Below are positions 26,406-34,943 of a DNA stretch of 64,000 bases, in pieces. This DNA is from PALSA-1316 sp964499365. Its GTDB lineage: Bacteria > Nitrospirota > Thermodesulfovibrionia > Thermodesulfovibrionales > UBA6898. Below the pieces are notes generated by a model. It was not told the origin of the DNA. It saw only the letters and a program-made list of their open reading frames with translations, and ran no database searches. Position numbers and translations under genes: made by a program. Numbering within the stretch: position 1 is the first letter of the stretch; every line of letters begins with the position of its first letter. The stretch is from NCBI GenBank assembly GCA_964499365.1, contig CAZCKU010000002.1:310001-374000 (forward strand), given 5' to 3'.

Positions 26406-27512
26406 TCAGTGTTCGACGCCGGTAAACAGATCCTTCAGCCTGTCCTTAAAACCCTTGGCGACCTCATCGCCGTTGATCGCCGCAAATTCCTCAAGGAGTT
26501 CCTTCTGCCGGGCAGTCAGCTTCTTCGGCACATCGATATTGATCCTGACCACCTGATTGCCCCGGGCGTTCGATCCGATGCGGGGTGCGCCCTTTCCCTT
26601 GAGATAAAAGATCTTGCCCGAAGGGGTGCCGGCCGGTATCTTGAGTTTGGCCGTGCCGTCGAGGGTAGGGACCTCGATCTCGGCGCCCAGGGCCGCCTGC
26701 GGGAAAGTGACCGGCATCTCGCAGATTATCTCGGTGCCGTCTCTCTTGAAAAACGGGTGCTCCTCGACGTGCAGGACGATGTAGAGATCCCCGCGGGGTC
26801 CGCCGTACATCCCGGGATCGCCTTCGCCGTTTATCTTGAGCCGCGACCCGGTGTCCACACCTGCAGGAAATTTGACCGTAACGCTCTTCTGCTTCTTTAT
26901 CTTTCCCCGTCCGCTGCAGGCCTTGCAGGGATTCGTGATCACCCTGCCCTCGCCGGAACATCTGCCGCAGGTCTTCGCAACGCTGAAAAAACCCTGCTGA
27001 AAACGCATCTGACCGGTGCCGTTACAGGCAGTGCATACCTCGGGATCCTTGCCGGGCTCGGACCCTGACCCCCTGCATTCCGGACAGTCGTCCCACCGGG
27101 GAAAATCGATCGTCTTATCGGTCCCGAAGACCGCCTCGACCAGGTTGATGGACAGGTCATAACGCAGGTCGCTGCCGCGGGAAGGCCGCCGCGCACGCTG
27201 CCCGCCGAAGCCGCCGAAAAAATCACCGAAGATGTCCTCGAAGATATCGCCAAAACCGGCACCAGCTCCGCCGCCAAACGGGCCGTGGGCCCCGGCACCG
27301 TCAGCTGTGCCATAGCGGTCGTAGTGGGCCCTCTTTGCCTGGTCGCTCAGGCAGGAATAGGCCTCGTTGATCTCCTTGAACTTATCCTCGGAGGCCTTGT
27401 CTCCCTGGTTCCTGTCCGGATGGTACTTCATCGCCAACTGCCGGAAGGCCTTCTTTATCTCGACGTCAGTGGCGTCGCGCGCGACCCCGAGCAGTTCGTA
27501 GTAGTCCTTCAC
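26406..27512 (-). CDS. dnaJ: DnaJ, Hsp40 co-chaperone
   Basis: 368 aa. The J domain has HPD at 31-33, then a Gly/Phe-rich linker (about 75-110). Four zinc-binding repeats (CPECRGSG, CTACNGTG, CGRCSGEG, CKACSGRG) and the C-terminal substrate domains follow. The start codon is GTG at 27512, just after the dnaK stop. It stimulates DnaK ATPase activity and delivers substrates. Confidence 0.97.
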   Translation of the reverse strand: MKDYYELLGVARDATDVEIKKAFRQLAMKYHPDRNQGDKASEDKFKEINEAYSCLSDQAKRAHYDRYGTADGAGAHGPFGGGAGAGFGDIFEDIFGDFFGGFGGQRARRPSRGSDLRYDLSINLVEAVFGTDKTIDFPRWDDCPECRGSGSEPGKDPEVCTACNGTGQMRFQQGFFSVAKTCGRCSGEGRVITNPCKACSGRGKIKKQKSVTVKFPAGVDTGSRLKINGEGDPGMYGGPRGDLYIVLHVEEHPFFKRDGTEIICEMPVTFPQAALGAEIEVPTLDGTAKLKIPAGTPSGKIFYLKGKGAPRIGSNARGNQVVRINIDVPKKLTARQKELLEEFAAINGDEVAKGFKDRLKDLFTGVEH

Positions 27513-27517
27513 GATGT

Positions 27518-29440
27518 CTATTTCTTGTCCTTGTCAACATCCTCGAATTCTGCCTCTACAACCTCTTCCTCAGCTGGCTTTGCCGATGCGCCTCCCGCAC
27601 CCGGTCCGGCATCGGCACCCGGCTGCTGCGCTCCGGCGGACTTATAGATGTGCTCTGCCAGTTTATGCGACACCGTGGTCAACCGGTCGGTCGTCTTCTT
27701 GATCTCCTCGGCATCAGAGCTCGAATCCTTCACCTTTTTGCAGTCCGCAAGGGCGTCCTCGATATCCCGCTTCTCCTCAGGGCTGAGCTTGTCCGCATAA
27801 TCAGCCAGGGATTTCTCGACGCTGTAGACGAGGGTGTCGGCCGTATTGCGGGCCTCCGCCAGCGCCTTCTTGCGTTTGTCTTCGTCGCCGTGTGATTCCG
27901 CATCGCGCACCATATTCTTGATCTCGTCCTCGTTGAGGCCGCTGGAGGCGGTAATCCGGATCGACTGCTCCTTGTTCGTGCCAAGGTCCTTGGCCGATAC
28001 ATGCAGGATGCCGTTGGCGTCGATATCGAACGTCACCTCGACCTGCGGAATGCCGCGCGGTGCCGGCGGAATGCCGATCAGCTCGAAGTTGCCGAGCAGC
28101 TTGTTGTCGGCCGCCATCTCGCGCTCCCCCTGGCAGATCTTGATCGTCACTGCAGGCTGGTTGTCCGTTGCGGTAGAAAAGACCTGGCTCTTCTTGGTCG
28201 GGATCGTCGTGTTCCTGTCAATAATCCGGGTGAAGATACCGCCGAGTGTCTCGATGCCCAGGGAAAGAGGGGTAACGTCAAGCAGCAGCACTTCCTTGAC
28301 ATCGCCCTTGAGTACGGCAGCCTGTATGGCGGCGCCGACTGCCACCACTTCATCCGGGTTTACCGTGCGGTTCGGCTCCTTGCCGAAAAAGCTCTGCACG
28401 ATCTGCTGCACCTTCGGGGTCCTGGTCTGCCCGCCGACGAGCAGGACCTCATCGATATCAGCAGGGGTCAGGCCGGAGTCCTTCAGGGCATTCTTGCAGG
28501 GTCCTGTCGTATTCTCGACCAGGTCGCCCACGAGCTGCTCGAATTTCGAGCGGCTGATCTTCATCAGGAGGTGCTTCGGTCCTGTTGCGTCCGCTGTGAT
28601 AAAAGGCAGGTTTATTTCTGTCTCGGTCGCGGTCGAAAGCTCGATCTTCGCCCGCTCCCCGGCCTCCTTAAGCCTCTGCAGCGCCATCTTGTCTTTCTTA
28701 AGGTCGATGCCCTGGTCCTTGACGAATTCCTCGACCAGCCAATCGATAATCCGGAGGTCGAAATCATCTCCGCCGAGATACGTATCGCCGTTCGTGGACT
28801 TGACCTCGATGACGCCTTCGCCGATCTCGAGGACCGACACGTCAAACGTCCCGCCGCCGAGGTCGTACACAGCCACCTTCTCCTCTTTCTTCTTGTCCAT
28901 GCCGTAGGCAAGGGCAGCAGCCGTCGGCTCATTGATGATCCGCAGGACGTTCAGACCCGCGATCCTTCCGGCGTCCTTCGTCGCCTGGCGCTGGCTGTCA
29001 TCAAAATAGGCAGGGACCGTAATGACCGCCTCGGTAACCTTCTCACCCAGGTAGTCTTCAGCCGCCTGCTTGAGTTTCTGCAGTATCATGGCCGAGATCT
29101 CGGGCGGGGAATACTTCTTCCCCAGGATCTCGACATGCGCATCGCCGTTCGAGGCGCTGACGATCTGATACGGCAGCCGCTTCTTGGCATGGCTCACCTC
29201 ATCGGACGTGTACTTCCGGCCCATGAGCCTCTTGATCGAGAAAATGGTATTTTCGGGATTCGTGATCGACTGCCTCTTGGCGATCTGGCCGACCAGCCGC
29301 TCCCCTTTTTCCGTTATCGCCACAACCGACGGCGTCGTCCTGTTGCCCTCCTGGTTCGGGATAACGACAGCCTCGCCTCCCTGCACAACGGCCACACACG
29401 AGTTCGTGGTGCCAAGATCAATTCCTATTGCCTTTCCCAT
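27518..29440 (-). CDS. dnaK: DnaK, Hsp70 chaperone
   Basis: 640 aa. Hsp70 signatures are GIDLGTTNSCVAV (6-18), VYDLGGGTFDVSVLEIG and VLLVGGQTRTPKVQ. The C-terminal tail is rich in Gly and Ala, then acidic (EFEDVDKDKK). A GAGGAGG ribosome site precedes ATG 29440. It sits between grpE (1 bp) and dnaJ (5 bp) in the CIRCE-controlled operon. Confidence 0.98.
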   Translation of the reverse strand: MGKAIGIDLGTTNSCVAVVQGGEAVVIPNQEGNRTTPSVVAITEKGERLVGQIAKRQSITNPENTIFSIKRLMGRKYTSDEVSHAKKRLPYQIVSASNGDAHVEILGKKYSPPEISAMILQKLKQAAEDYLGEKVTEAVITVPAYFDDSQRQATKDAGRIAGLNVLRIINEPTAAALAYGMDKKKEEKVAVYDLGGGTFDVSVLEIGEGVIEVKSTNGDTYLGGDDFDLRIIDWLVEEFVKDQGIDLKKDKMALQRLKEAGERAKIELSTATETEINLPFITADATGPKHLLMKISRSKFEQLVGDLVENTTGPCKNALKDSGLTPADIDEVLLVGGQTRTPKVQQIVQSFFGKEPNRTVNPDEVVAVGAAIQAAVLKGDVKEVLLLDVTPLSLGIETLGGIFTRIIDRNTTIPTKKSQVFSTATDNQPAVTIKICQGEREMAADNKLLGNFELIGIPPAPRGIPQVEVTFDIDANGILHVSAKDLGTNKEQSIRITASSGLNEDEIKNMVRDAESHGDEDKRKKALAEARNTADTLVYSVEKSLADYADKLSPEEKRDIEDALADCKKVKDSSSDAEEIKKTTDRLTTVSHKLAEHIYKSAGAQQPGADAGPGAGGASAKPAEEEVVEAEFEDVDKDKK

Positions 29441-29441
29441 A

Positions 29442-30104
29442 TCATTCCTCCTCAGTAATTATTCTGTTTATTTTGATCTCATGCCCTTCACTGGCGGCCC
29501 CGCCACTCTCTGCGGCACTGTCTGCAGCGTCGCCAGCGGAGGCTGCCTTCTGGGGCCTGACTGAGACGGATACCAGCGCCGGTCTCAGTACCTTGTCCCG
29601 GTAAACATATCCCGGCCGCATCTCCTCAGCGACCATCTTCTCATCCAAATCGTCGCGCTCCACCTGGATCATCGCGTGGTGGCGCGAGGGGTCGAATGCC
29701 GTTCCGGCCGCGTTAATTCTGGTAACCCCGAATTTCTCGAGAGTCCTGAGCAACTCTTTCAGGGTCATTTCAACCCCCTGTACCAGCCCGGTCTGCGACT
29801 CTCCGGTGGCGTGCTTCAATGCCAGGTCAAGGCTGTCCAGAATCGGAAGCAGCTCGTAGATGAGCGACTCATTGCCGTATCGGATGAGCTCTTCCTTGTC
29901 CTTGTTGACCCTCTTCCGGTAATTCTCAAAATCGGCGTACAGTCTCAGATACTTGTCGTTCATATCCCTGGACTCGGTATCACCCGCGGCCTCGTGCTGG
30001 CCGCGCTGCTGCTCCAGGCTCTCCCGCACCTCTTTCAGAGCCTCTTCCATGCTCTCGTTGCCCTCTATCTCAAAATCACCTTTATCGTCTTCCACGGTTC
30101 TCAT
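29442..30104 (-). CDS. grpE: GrpE, nucleotide exchange factor for DnaK
   Basis: 220 aa. An acidic N-terminal segment leads into the long paired helix (DKYLRLYADFENYRKRVNKD) and the C-terminal beta domain (DPSRHHAMIQVERDD, GYVYRDKVLRPALVSV). An Ala/Ser/Gly-rich extension of about 25 residues follows near the C-terminus, longer than usual. AGGAGG sits only 2 bases from the ATG at 30104, an unusually short spacing; no better start is visible nearby. It releases ADP from DnaK. Confidence 0.95.
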   Translation of the reverse strand: MRTVEDDKGDFEIEGNESMEEALKEVRESLEQQRGQHEAAGDTESRDMNDKYLRLYADFENYRKRVNKDKEELIRYGNESLIYELLPILDSLDLALKHATGESQTGLVQGVEMTLKELLRTLEKFGVTRINAAGTAFDPSRHHAMIQVERDDLDEKMVAEEMRPGYVYRDKVLRPALVSVSVRPQKAASAGDAADSAAESGGAASEGHEIKINRIITEEE

Positions 30105-30110
30105 GACCTC

Positions 30111-31136
30111 CTATCTGTACGACAACATCGCGGTAATATACTTTGCCGTCAAATCAACGATCGAAATCGCCTGCTGGTAATTCATCCTCGTCGGCCCGAT
30201 GATCCCGACCGTTCCGACCGGTCTGCGGCCTTCTTTATAGGTCGAGGCGACCACACTGAACTGTTTCATCTCGTCAAGGGGATTTTCAGAACCGATGAAA
30301 ATCTGCGTGCCCTCGGCGTCCGAAATCGTGTCCAGAAAATTCACCATGATCTGCTTGTCTTCGATTGCAGACATCAGGTGCTTGATGCGTCCGATATCGC
30401 AGAAGTCAGGCAGGCTCAGCATCTCCGAGAGGCCCGAAATATAGACATTCCCGGGTGCCGACGTAAAAATGTCCCTGCATATCCTGATCGCGTCATCGAT
30501 GAGGTTGTCGCAGAGCGTCTTCTCCTTCATCATCTCACCGATGATCACCCTCTTGATCTCATCAAGCGTCGAGCCCGAAAACCGGTCGTTGATGTAACCC
30601 GAGATCCGGTTCAGGTCCGCCTGTGTCATCTCGGCAGACGTGGGGACAATCCTGTTTCGTATAATCCCCTCATCGCTGAAGAGTATCACAGCGACCTGAT
30701 CCTCACGAAACTTTATCAGCTCAATCCGTTCCAGCGTCGTCGAACTCGTATTCGGAGACAGTGCAATACCGATGTAGTGCGACAGCGACGAGAGCATCCG
30801 GGAGGCATCGTCGAGAAAAAGGTTCATATCCCTTCTCAGCAGCTCAAGGCGCCGGTTGAGGTCGGTTGCAAGCCCGCTCTCCAAAGACTGCTTTTCCGCA
30901 GTAAGTGCATCGACATAATACCGGTAGCCGGTATCGGTCGGGACCCGTCCGGCAGACGTATGCGGCTGCCGCAGAAACCCGATCTCCTCAAGGTCGGCCA
31001 TGATATTGCGGATTGTGGCAGGCGACAGCCCGAACGAATACTGCTTCGTTACGACCCGCGACCCCACGGGACCCGCCGAATTTATATAGCAATCTATAAC
31101 GGCAAATAGGACCTGCCTGCTTCTCTCATCCAGCAT
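30111..31136 (-). CDS. hrcA: HrcA, heat-inducible transcription repressor
   Basis: 341 aa from ATG 31136. A GTG at 31145 is in frame but lies inside the operator, so the ATG is preferred. The N-terminal winged helix (MLDERSRQVLFAVIDCYINSA, then GPVGSRVVTKQY) is followed by the GAF-like dimerisation region with SEGTQIFIGSEN-type sequence (SDAEGTQIFIGSENPLDEM) and the C-terminal block RPVGTVGIIGPTRMNY. It binds CIRCE and represses its own operon; GroE usually assists this. No groESL is in the window. Confidence 0.97.
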   Translation of the reverse strand: MLDERSRQVLFAVIDCYINSAGPVGSRVVTKQYSFGLSPATIRNIMADLEEIGFLRQPHTSAGRVPTDTGYRYYVDALTAEKQSLESGLATDLNRRLELLRRDMNLFLDDASRMLSSLSHYIGIALSPNTSSTTLERIELIKFREDQVAVILFSDEGIIRNRIVPTSAEMTQADLNRISGYINDRFSGSTLDEIKRVIIGEMMKEKTLCDNLIDDAIRICRDIFTSAPGNVYISGLSEMLSLPDFCDIGRIKHLMSAIEDKQIMVNFLDTISDAEGTQIFIGSENPLDEMKQFSVVASTYKEGRRPVGTVGIIGPTRMNYQQAISIVDLTAKYITAMLSYR

Positions 31137-31138
31137 TA

Positions 31139-31165
31139 TTAGCACTCTCCATCATAGAGTGCTAA
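31139..31165 (-). promoter_or_regulatory. CIRCE operator (HrcA binding site)
   Basis: TTAGCACTC-N9-GAGTGCTAA, a perfect 9-9-9 inverted repeat identical to the CIRCE consensus, ends 2 bases before the hrcA ATG. On the sense strand the spacer and right arm contain GGAGAG, 8 bases before the ATG, which is the hrcA ribosome site. The operator therefore overlaps the predicted transcription start and the translation start region. Confidence 0.97.
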
Positions 31166-31167
31166 TA

Positions 31168-31196
31168 ATTTAACAGGTATGAAATCCACCTGTCAA
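31168..31196 (-). promoter_or_regulatory. Sigma70-type promoter of the hrcA operon
   Basis: On the minus strand, TTGACA (31196-31191, perfect) and TTAAAT (31173-31168, 4/6) are 17 bases apart. CIRCE begins 2 bases downstream of the -10, so initiation falls within the operator, the normal arrangement for HrcA control by vegetative RNA polymerase. Confidence 0.85.
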
Positions 31197-31231
31197 GCTT
31201 TCGATGTTTTTTCTTTTATTTTCAGGATGTT

Positions 31232-32068
31232 CTACCATCCGAGCCTTCCCGTCAGCAGTTTGCCGTACATGTCCTCAGGCAGGAAGCAGGCCGAGTGTAT
31301 ATCGTTGGAATAGTACTTCGTCCTGATGCGGCCCTTCCTCCTGATTTCTCTCGGATTGAGCCCCATCGAGCCCACAGAGAACGTCCACCAGTTGCCTGCA
31401 TAGGTGGCAAGAGGCGCAGTATAAAGGTCCACGACCGGGAAAACCGCCTGAAGCGTCTTCTGGACCTCCACGACGATATCCCGGTGGAAATGCAGCGATT
31501 CTGAGAGCGTTACGAACATCCCGTCCGGTGTCAGACAATTTTTGATCGAACGAAAGAATTTTGTCGTAAAAAGGCTCTTCGCAAATCCGACGATATCGGT
31601 TGAATCAACGATCACAAGGTCGATATCGTGCCGCCGGGCCTTCACAAATTCCGCTCCATCCATACACCTGATCTCGACCCGCTTGTCCCTGGTGCCTGAA
31701 GCAACCGTGGGAAAGAATTTCTTTGAGATGTTGATCACCTCTTCATCGATTTCTATAAAATAGACCTTTTCGACCGACTTATGCCGGAGCACCTCCCTCA
31801 CCGTGCCGCCGTCGCCGCCGCCGATGACCACCACCGTCCTGGGGTCAGGGTGCGCGCTCAATACAACGTGGGCAAGCATCTCGTGGTAGAAGAACTCATC
31901 CTTTTCGGTGATCTGCACCACACCGTCAAGGATCATCATCCTGCCGAAGAAAGGGTTTTCGATGACAGCGATCTCCTGGAATCTGCTTCTGCCGCTGTAC
32001 AGGATCCGGGAGACCTCATAACTGTACTGTATCGGCGCATATGGGTCTTTTTCATGAAAGCGGATCAT
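31232..32068 (-). CDS. speE: Spermidine synthase family aminopropyltransferase
   Basis: 278 aa from ATG 32068, with GGAGGT 5 bases upstream. The longer frame to 32254 overlaps the decarboxylase gene. Family blocks are FGRMMILDGVVQITEKDEFFYHEML, VVIGGGDGGTVREVLRH (binds decarboxy-SAM), IEIDEEVI and VDSTDIVG. The usual substrate loop DSTDPVGPA is altered to DSTDIVGFA, and the later YP-G-W motif reads YAGNWWTF. The acceptor polyamine may therefore differ from plain putrescine. The decarboxylase gene lies 14 bp upstream. No SAM decarboxylase gene is in the window. Confidence 0.9.
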   Translation of the reverse strand: MIRFHEKDPYAPIQYSYEVSRILYSGRSRFQEIAVIENPFFGRMMILDGVVQITEKDEFFYHEMLAHVVLSAHPDPRTVVVIGGGDGGTVREVLRHKSVEKVYFIEIDEEVINISKKFFPTVASGTRDKRVEIRCMDGAEFVKARRHDIDLVIVDSTDIVGFAKSLFTTKFFRSIKNCLTPDGMFVTLSESLHFHRDIVVEVQKTLQAVFPVVDLYTAPLATYAGNWWTFSVGSMGLNPREIRRKGRIRTKYYSNDIHSACFLPEDMYGKLLTGRLGW

Positions 32069-32082
32069 CAGGGACCTCCGGG

Positions 32083-33237
32083 TCAGATCAGAATGGTTTT
32101 CGGAATGGCAAAGCCGTTGAATTCGGATGCGTAGGACATGGTATAGGCGCCGCTCGAAAGTATCAGGATGAGGCTGCCGATATCCGGCTCCGGCAGCTCC
32201 ACGCCCTTGTCGATGACATCCATGCTGTCGCAGCTCGGACCGGCAATGGTCCATTTTTTCGTATGCTTTGCACCCTCCACAATATAGCGGTAGCGGATCC
32301 CCCCGATGCTCTCCATGAGGCCGTTAAAAACCCCCACCTCTATATACATCCAGTCTTCGTCCCCCCGCACGGCCTTTCCGGCCACACGGGAGACATAAAT
32401 GCCGGCATCCCCGACAACCGCCCTGCCCGGCTCAATGAAGACCCTCGTTTTTTTCGGAAATTTATCGCTGATGAGACCGCTGATATTGCGGTCGATCGAC
32501 TGTATATCGACAACGCTCTTGGTATACCGGATCGGGTAGCCCCCGCCGATATTCAGGACCGAAAGCCTGATACCGGCCTTCTCCATCCTGTCCCAGAGGA
32601 TCTTCGCCTTGTCCAGTGCGGAGTTCCAGTTGTAAATATTCGTGCACTGCGACCCGACATGAAAGGTGAGGCCGATCGGGTTGAGCCCCTTCTTCTTTGC
32701 ATAGAGCAGAAGCTCTTCAGCCTCGTCCAGCTCCACCCCGAACTTCTTGCTGAGAGGCCATTCGCTGCCTTCATTCGGCACCACAAGCCTCACATAGACG
32801 TTCGATCCCGGCAGGTAGTCACGGATCTTGCGTACCTCCTCCTTGGAGTCAAACGCAAAATACGAAAGGCCGTAATCAGCGGCTGCCCGCAGGAACCGGA
32901 AGGACTTGATCGGGTTGCTCGTGATGATCCGCTCCGGCTCCACCCCGATCTCGGCAAGCACGGCCAGTTCTCCTTCAGACGCGATCTCGAAGCCCAGGCC
33001 CTTCCTGTTGATGACCTTCAGCACCTCGATATCGGAATTGGCCTTGACCGCGTAAAAGACCGTCGAGTTTCTGATCTTCTTGCCGATCGTGCGGGCCCTG
33101 CTCTTCACCCGTGCCTTGTCCATGAGGAGAAACGGCGGTTCGAGATCCGTCGTTTTCAGGAAAGCGAGCGCCCGCCGTATCACCGACCGGGGAACAATCT
33201 CGGTATGGGACTTGTCTATGCGCAGTCTGTTTTTCAT
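32083..33237 (-). CDS. Ornithine/lysine decarboxylase family protein, PLP fold type III
   Basis: 384 aa. The PLP lysine lies in FYAVKAN (Lys 65). The glycine loop is SVLNIGGGYP, the phosphate-binding stretch is FIEPGRAVV, and the active-site cysteine is in AGPSCDSMD, as in eukaryotic-type ornithine decarboxylases and the ornithine/lysine dual enzymes. It should make putrescine and/or cadaverine for the aminopropyltransferase encoded just downstream. Ornithine versus lysine preference cannot be decided by eye. Diaminopimelate or carboxynorspermidine decarboxylase is less likely given CDSMD. Confidence 0.87.
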   Translation of the reverse strand: MKNRLRIDKSHTEIVPRSVIRRALAFLKTTDLEPPFLLMDKARVKSRARTIGKKIRNSTVFYAVKANSDIEVLKVINRKGLGFEIASEGELAVLAEIGVEPERIITSNPIKSFRFLRAAADYGLSYFAFDSKEEVRKIRDYLPGSNVYVRLVVPNEGSEWPLSKKFGVELDEAEELLLYAKKKGLNPIGLTFHVGSQCTNIYNWNSALDKAKILWDRMEKAGIRLSVLNIGGGYPIRYTKSVVDIQSIDRNISGLISDKFPKKTRVFIEPGRAVVGDAGIYVSRVAGKAVRGDEDWMYIEVGVFNGLMESIGGIRYRYIVEGAKHTKKWTIAGPSCDSMDVIDKGVELPEPDIGSLILILSSGAYTMSYASEFNGFAIPKTILI

Positions 33238-33243
33238 TTGAAT

Positions 33244-33269
33244 ATTATACGGCTACCGGAGAAATTATA
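33244..33269 (-). promoter_or_regulatory. Possible -10 elements before the polyamine genes
   Basis: Two perfect TATAAT hexamers (33249-33244 and 33269-33264 on the minus strand) lie within 35 bases of the decarboxylase ATG. Neither has a convincing -35 at 16-18 bases, so this is only a pointer to where initiation may occur. Confidence 0.3.
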
Positions 33270-33389
33270 AAAGCAGTTTTGCCAAATAAATACCGGAACT
33301 GAATGGACACGGCGAAAGACTCCGTCCTCAGACGCACGCACCCTCCGTGTCAACGGCAGCATCCGCGCATGTCGCGCTGCAACAGCCAT

Positions 33390-34241
33390 TCATTGCCCCG
33401 CAGCCCCTATAGTCTCCGGGGACGCTTCGGACTGCAGTTTCGACAGAAAATCCCTGATATGCTGCCAGAAGACTTCGCCCGCATCAATGGAATTATGGTC
33501 CGCCCCCTCCAGGACCACGAACGTCGCCTGACCTCCCCAATGATCAACGAGCCTCTTTGCGTGGGGCGGCGGGATAATCGTATCTCTTCCAGCAGCCAAG
33601 GCCAGCATCGGCTTTCTGATAGAGGGCGCAAGGGAAAGGGAGTCAAAGCGGTGCCTCAGAAGCAGGGACACCGGCAGAAACCGGAAATGTGCCTGTGCAA
33701 CGCTGAGCATGCTGTCAAACGGTGTTATCAGCACAAGACCTTTCACCGGCCGCTTATCCGCCAGATAGACCGCAACACCCGACCCCAGGCTCCGGCCCAT
33801 GAGGACGATGTCCTCACGGAGGATGTCCCGCCTCTCCGCAAAATAGTCATAGACCGCGAGGGCGTCAGAGAACAGTTCTTTTTCTCCCGGACTCCCCCCG
33901 CTTGTCCCGTATCCCCGGTAATTGATCAGGGCCAGCGACCATCCCGGCAGCCTCTCCGACTCGCTGATCAACCAGGATACCTCCTCTGCGTTCCCCCCGA
34001 AGTAGATAATCAGCGGTGACCTCGGGACTGAGGTGTTCTTGACAAGCCAGCCGGTGACCAATACGCCGTCCCCTGTCCTGATCTGTATCTCCTCTCCACT
34101 CTTCCGAAGACCGCGTATTCTGGCGAGTGCCTCCGGAGAAACCGGCTGAGGGAAAAAGATCATTTTTTCCTGGCGGAGATACAGGACGAAAAGAAAAAGT
34201 GCATACCCGGCAGCAACAGCCAGAACAATTCTCATCGCCAT
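33390..34241 (-). CDS. Alpha/beta hydrolase, membrane-anchored (BEM46/FrsA-like)
   Basis: 283 aa from ATG 34241. In-frame ATGs at 34286, 34256 and 34235 are alternatives. An N-terminal hydrophobic helix (IVLAVAAGYALFLFVLYL) probably anchors the protein. The hydrolase fold shows LINYRGYGTSGGSPGE, the nucleophile elbow GRSLGSG, the acid in AAGRDTIIPP and the histidine in EGADHNSID. These form a full Ser-Asp-His triad. Esterase or peptidase substrates are unknown. It is co-directional with queE upstream (63 bp gap). Confidence 0.85.
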   Translation of the reverse strand: MAMRIVLAVAAGYALFLFVLYLRQEKMIFFPQPVSPEALARIRGLRKSGEEIQIRTGDGVLVTGWLVKNTSVPRSPLIIYFGGNAEEVSWLISESERLPGWSLALINYRGYGTSGGSPGEKELFSDALAVYDYFAERRDILREDIVLMGRSLGSGVAVYLADKRPVKGLVLITPFDSMLSVAQAHFRFLPVSLLLRHRFDSLSLAPSIRKPMLALAAGRDTIIPPPHAKRLVDHWGGQATFVVLEGADHNSIDAGEVFWQHIRDFLSKLQSEASPETIGAAGQ

Positions 34242-34304
34242 GGCCCACCCATCCATCCCCGAAGCCCAACGTGTTCCGCGGAACATCCCGCTTCCAACCC
34301 GCAG

Positions 34305-34943
34305 CTAAACTCCCCGCTCATCGGGGTCGTAGATATATTTATGCAGCTGAAGGTTCAGCCGCACCGGGAGCCGGTCTTCGATAATCCAGCCGGCCAGGCT
34401 GCGGGGCTCAAGCCGTCCGGTCACCGGGGAAAACAGCAGGACACACCTCCTGCCGAGATCATATCGCCCGATGATCTCCCGTGACCAGTCGTAGTCGTTC
34501 CTGTCGCCTATCACGAACTTGACCTCATCTGAGGCCTTGAGATAGTGCAGGTTCGAAAAGTCATTTTTATCCGCCATGCCGCTCCCAGGGGTCTTCAGGT
34601 CCAGAATGACGACGGCCCGCCTGTCCAGGTCCCTGATGCTCAGGGACCCGTTCGTCTCGATCAGCACCCTGAAACCATTATCGAGGAGCGAGACGGTCAA
34701 CTCCTGCAGCGCGGCATCCTGCAGCAGGGGTTCGCCTCCCGTTATCTCGACCAGGGGAAGACCTGCCTCTTTGACATAGGCAAGGACCGTATCCACGCCA
34801 ATCTCCCGTCCCTCGTCAAAGGCATACTGCGTGTCACAGTAGGAACATCTCAGGTTGCAACCGCTCAGACGGATGAAGGTGCACGGCTGGCCGGCATAGC
34901 TGGATTCGCCCTGTATGCTGGTGAACAGCTCGCAGATCTTCAT
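34305..34943 (-). CDS. queE: 7-carboxy-7-deazaguanine synthase (radical SAM)
   Basis: 212 aa from ATG 34943. The frame runs on to 35636, but that part is antisense-like and overlaps the transporter gene. The N-terminal FTSIQGESSYAGQPCTFIRL precedes the radical SAM cysteines 29, 33 and 36 (CNLRCSYC), then VEITGGEPLLQ and LIETNGS. It converts carboxy-tetrahydropterin to CDG, the ring-contracting step of queuosine/7-deazaguanine synthesis. queC, queD and queF are not in the window. The start overlaps the stop of the transporter gene (ATGA). Confidence 0.93.
   Translation of the reverse strand: MKICELFTSIQGESSYAGQPCTFIRLSGCNLRCSYCDTQYAFDEGREIGVDTVLAYVKEAGLPLVEITGGEPLLQDAALQELTVSLLDNGFRVLIETNGSLSIRDLDRRAVVILDLKTPGSGMADKNDFSNLHYLKASDEVKFVIGDRNDYDWSREIIGRYDLGRRCVLLFSPVTGRLEPRSLAGWIIEDRLPVRLNLQLHKYIYDPDERGV

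Noticed and set aside
28001..29458. 485-codon frame antisense to dnaK
   Set aside because: Long frames antisense to dnaK are a well-known artefact of codon bias; no domain or start signal is visible.
29676..31109. 477-codon plus-strand frame opposite grpE and hrcA
   Set aside because: Opposite strand genes are unambiguous, and this frame ignores the operon structure.
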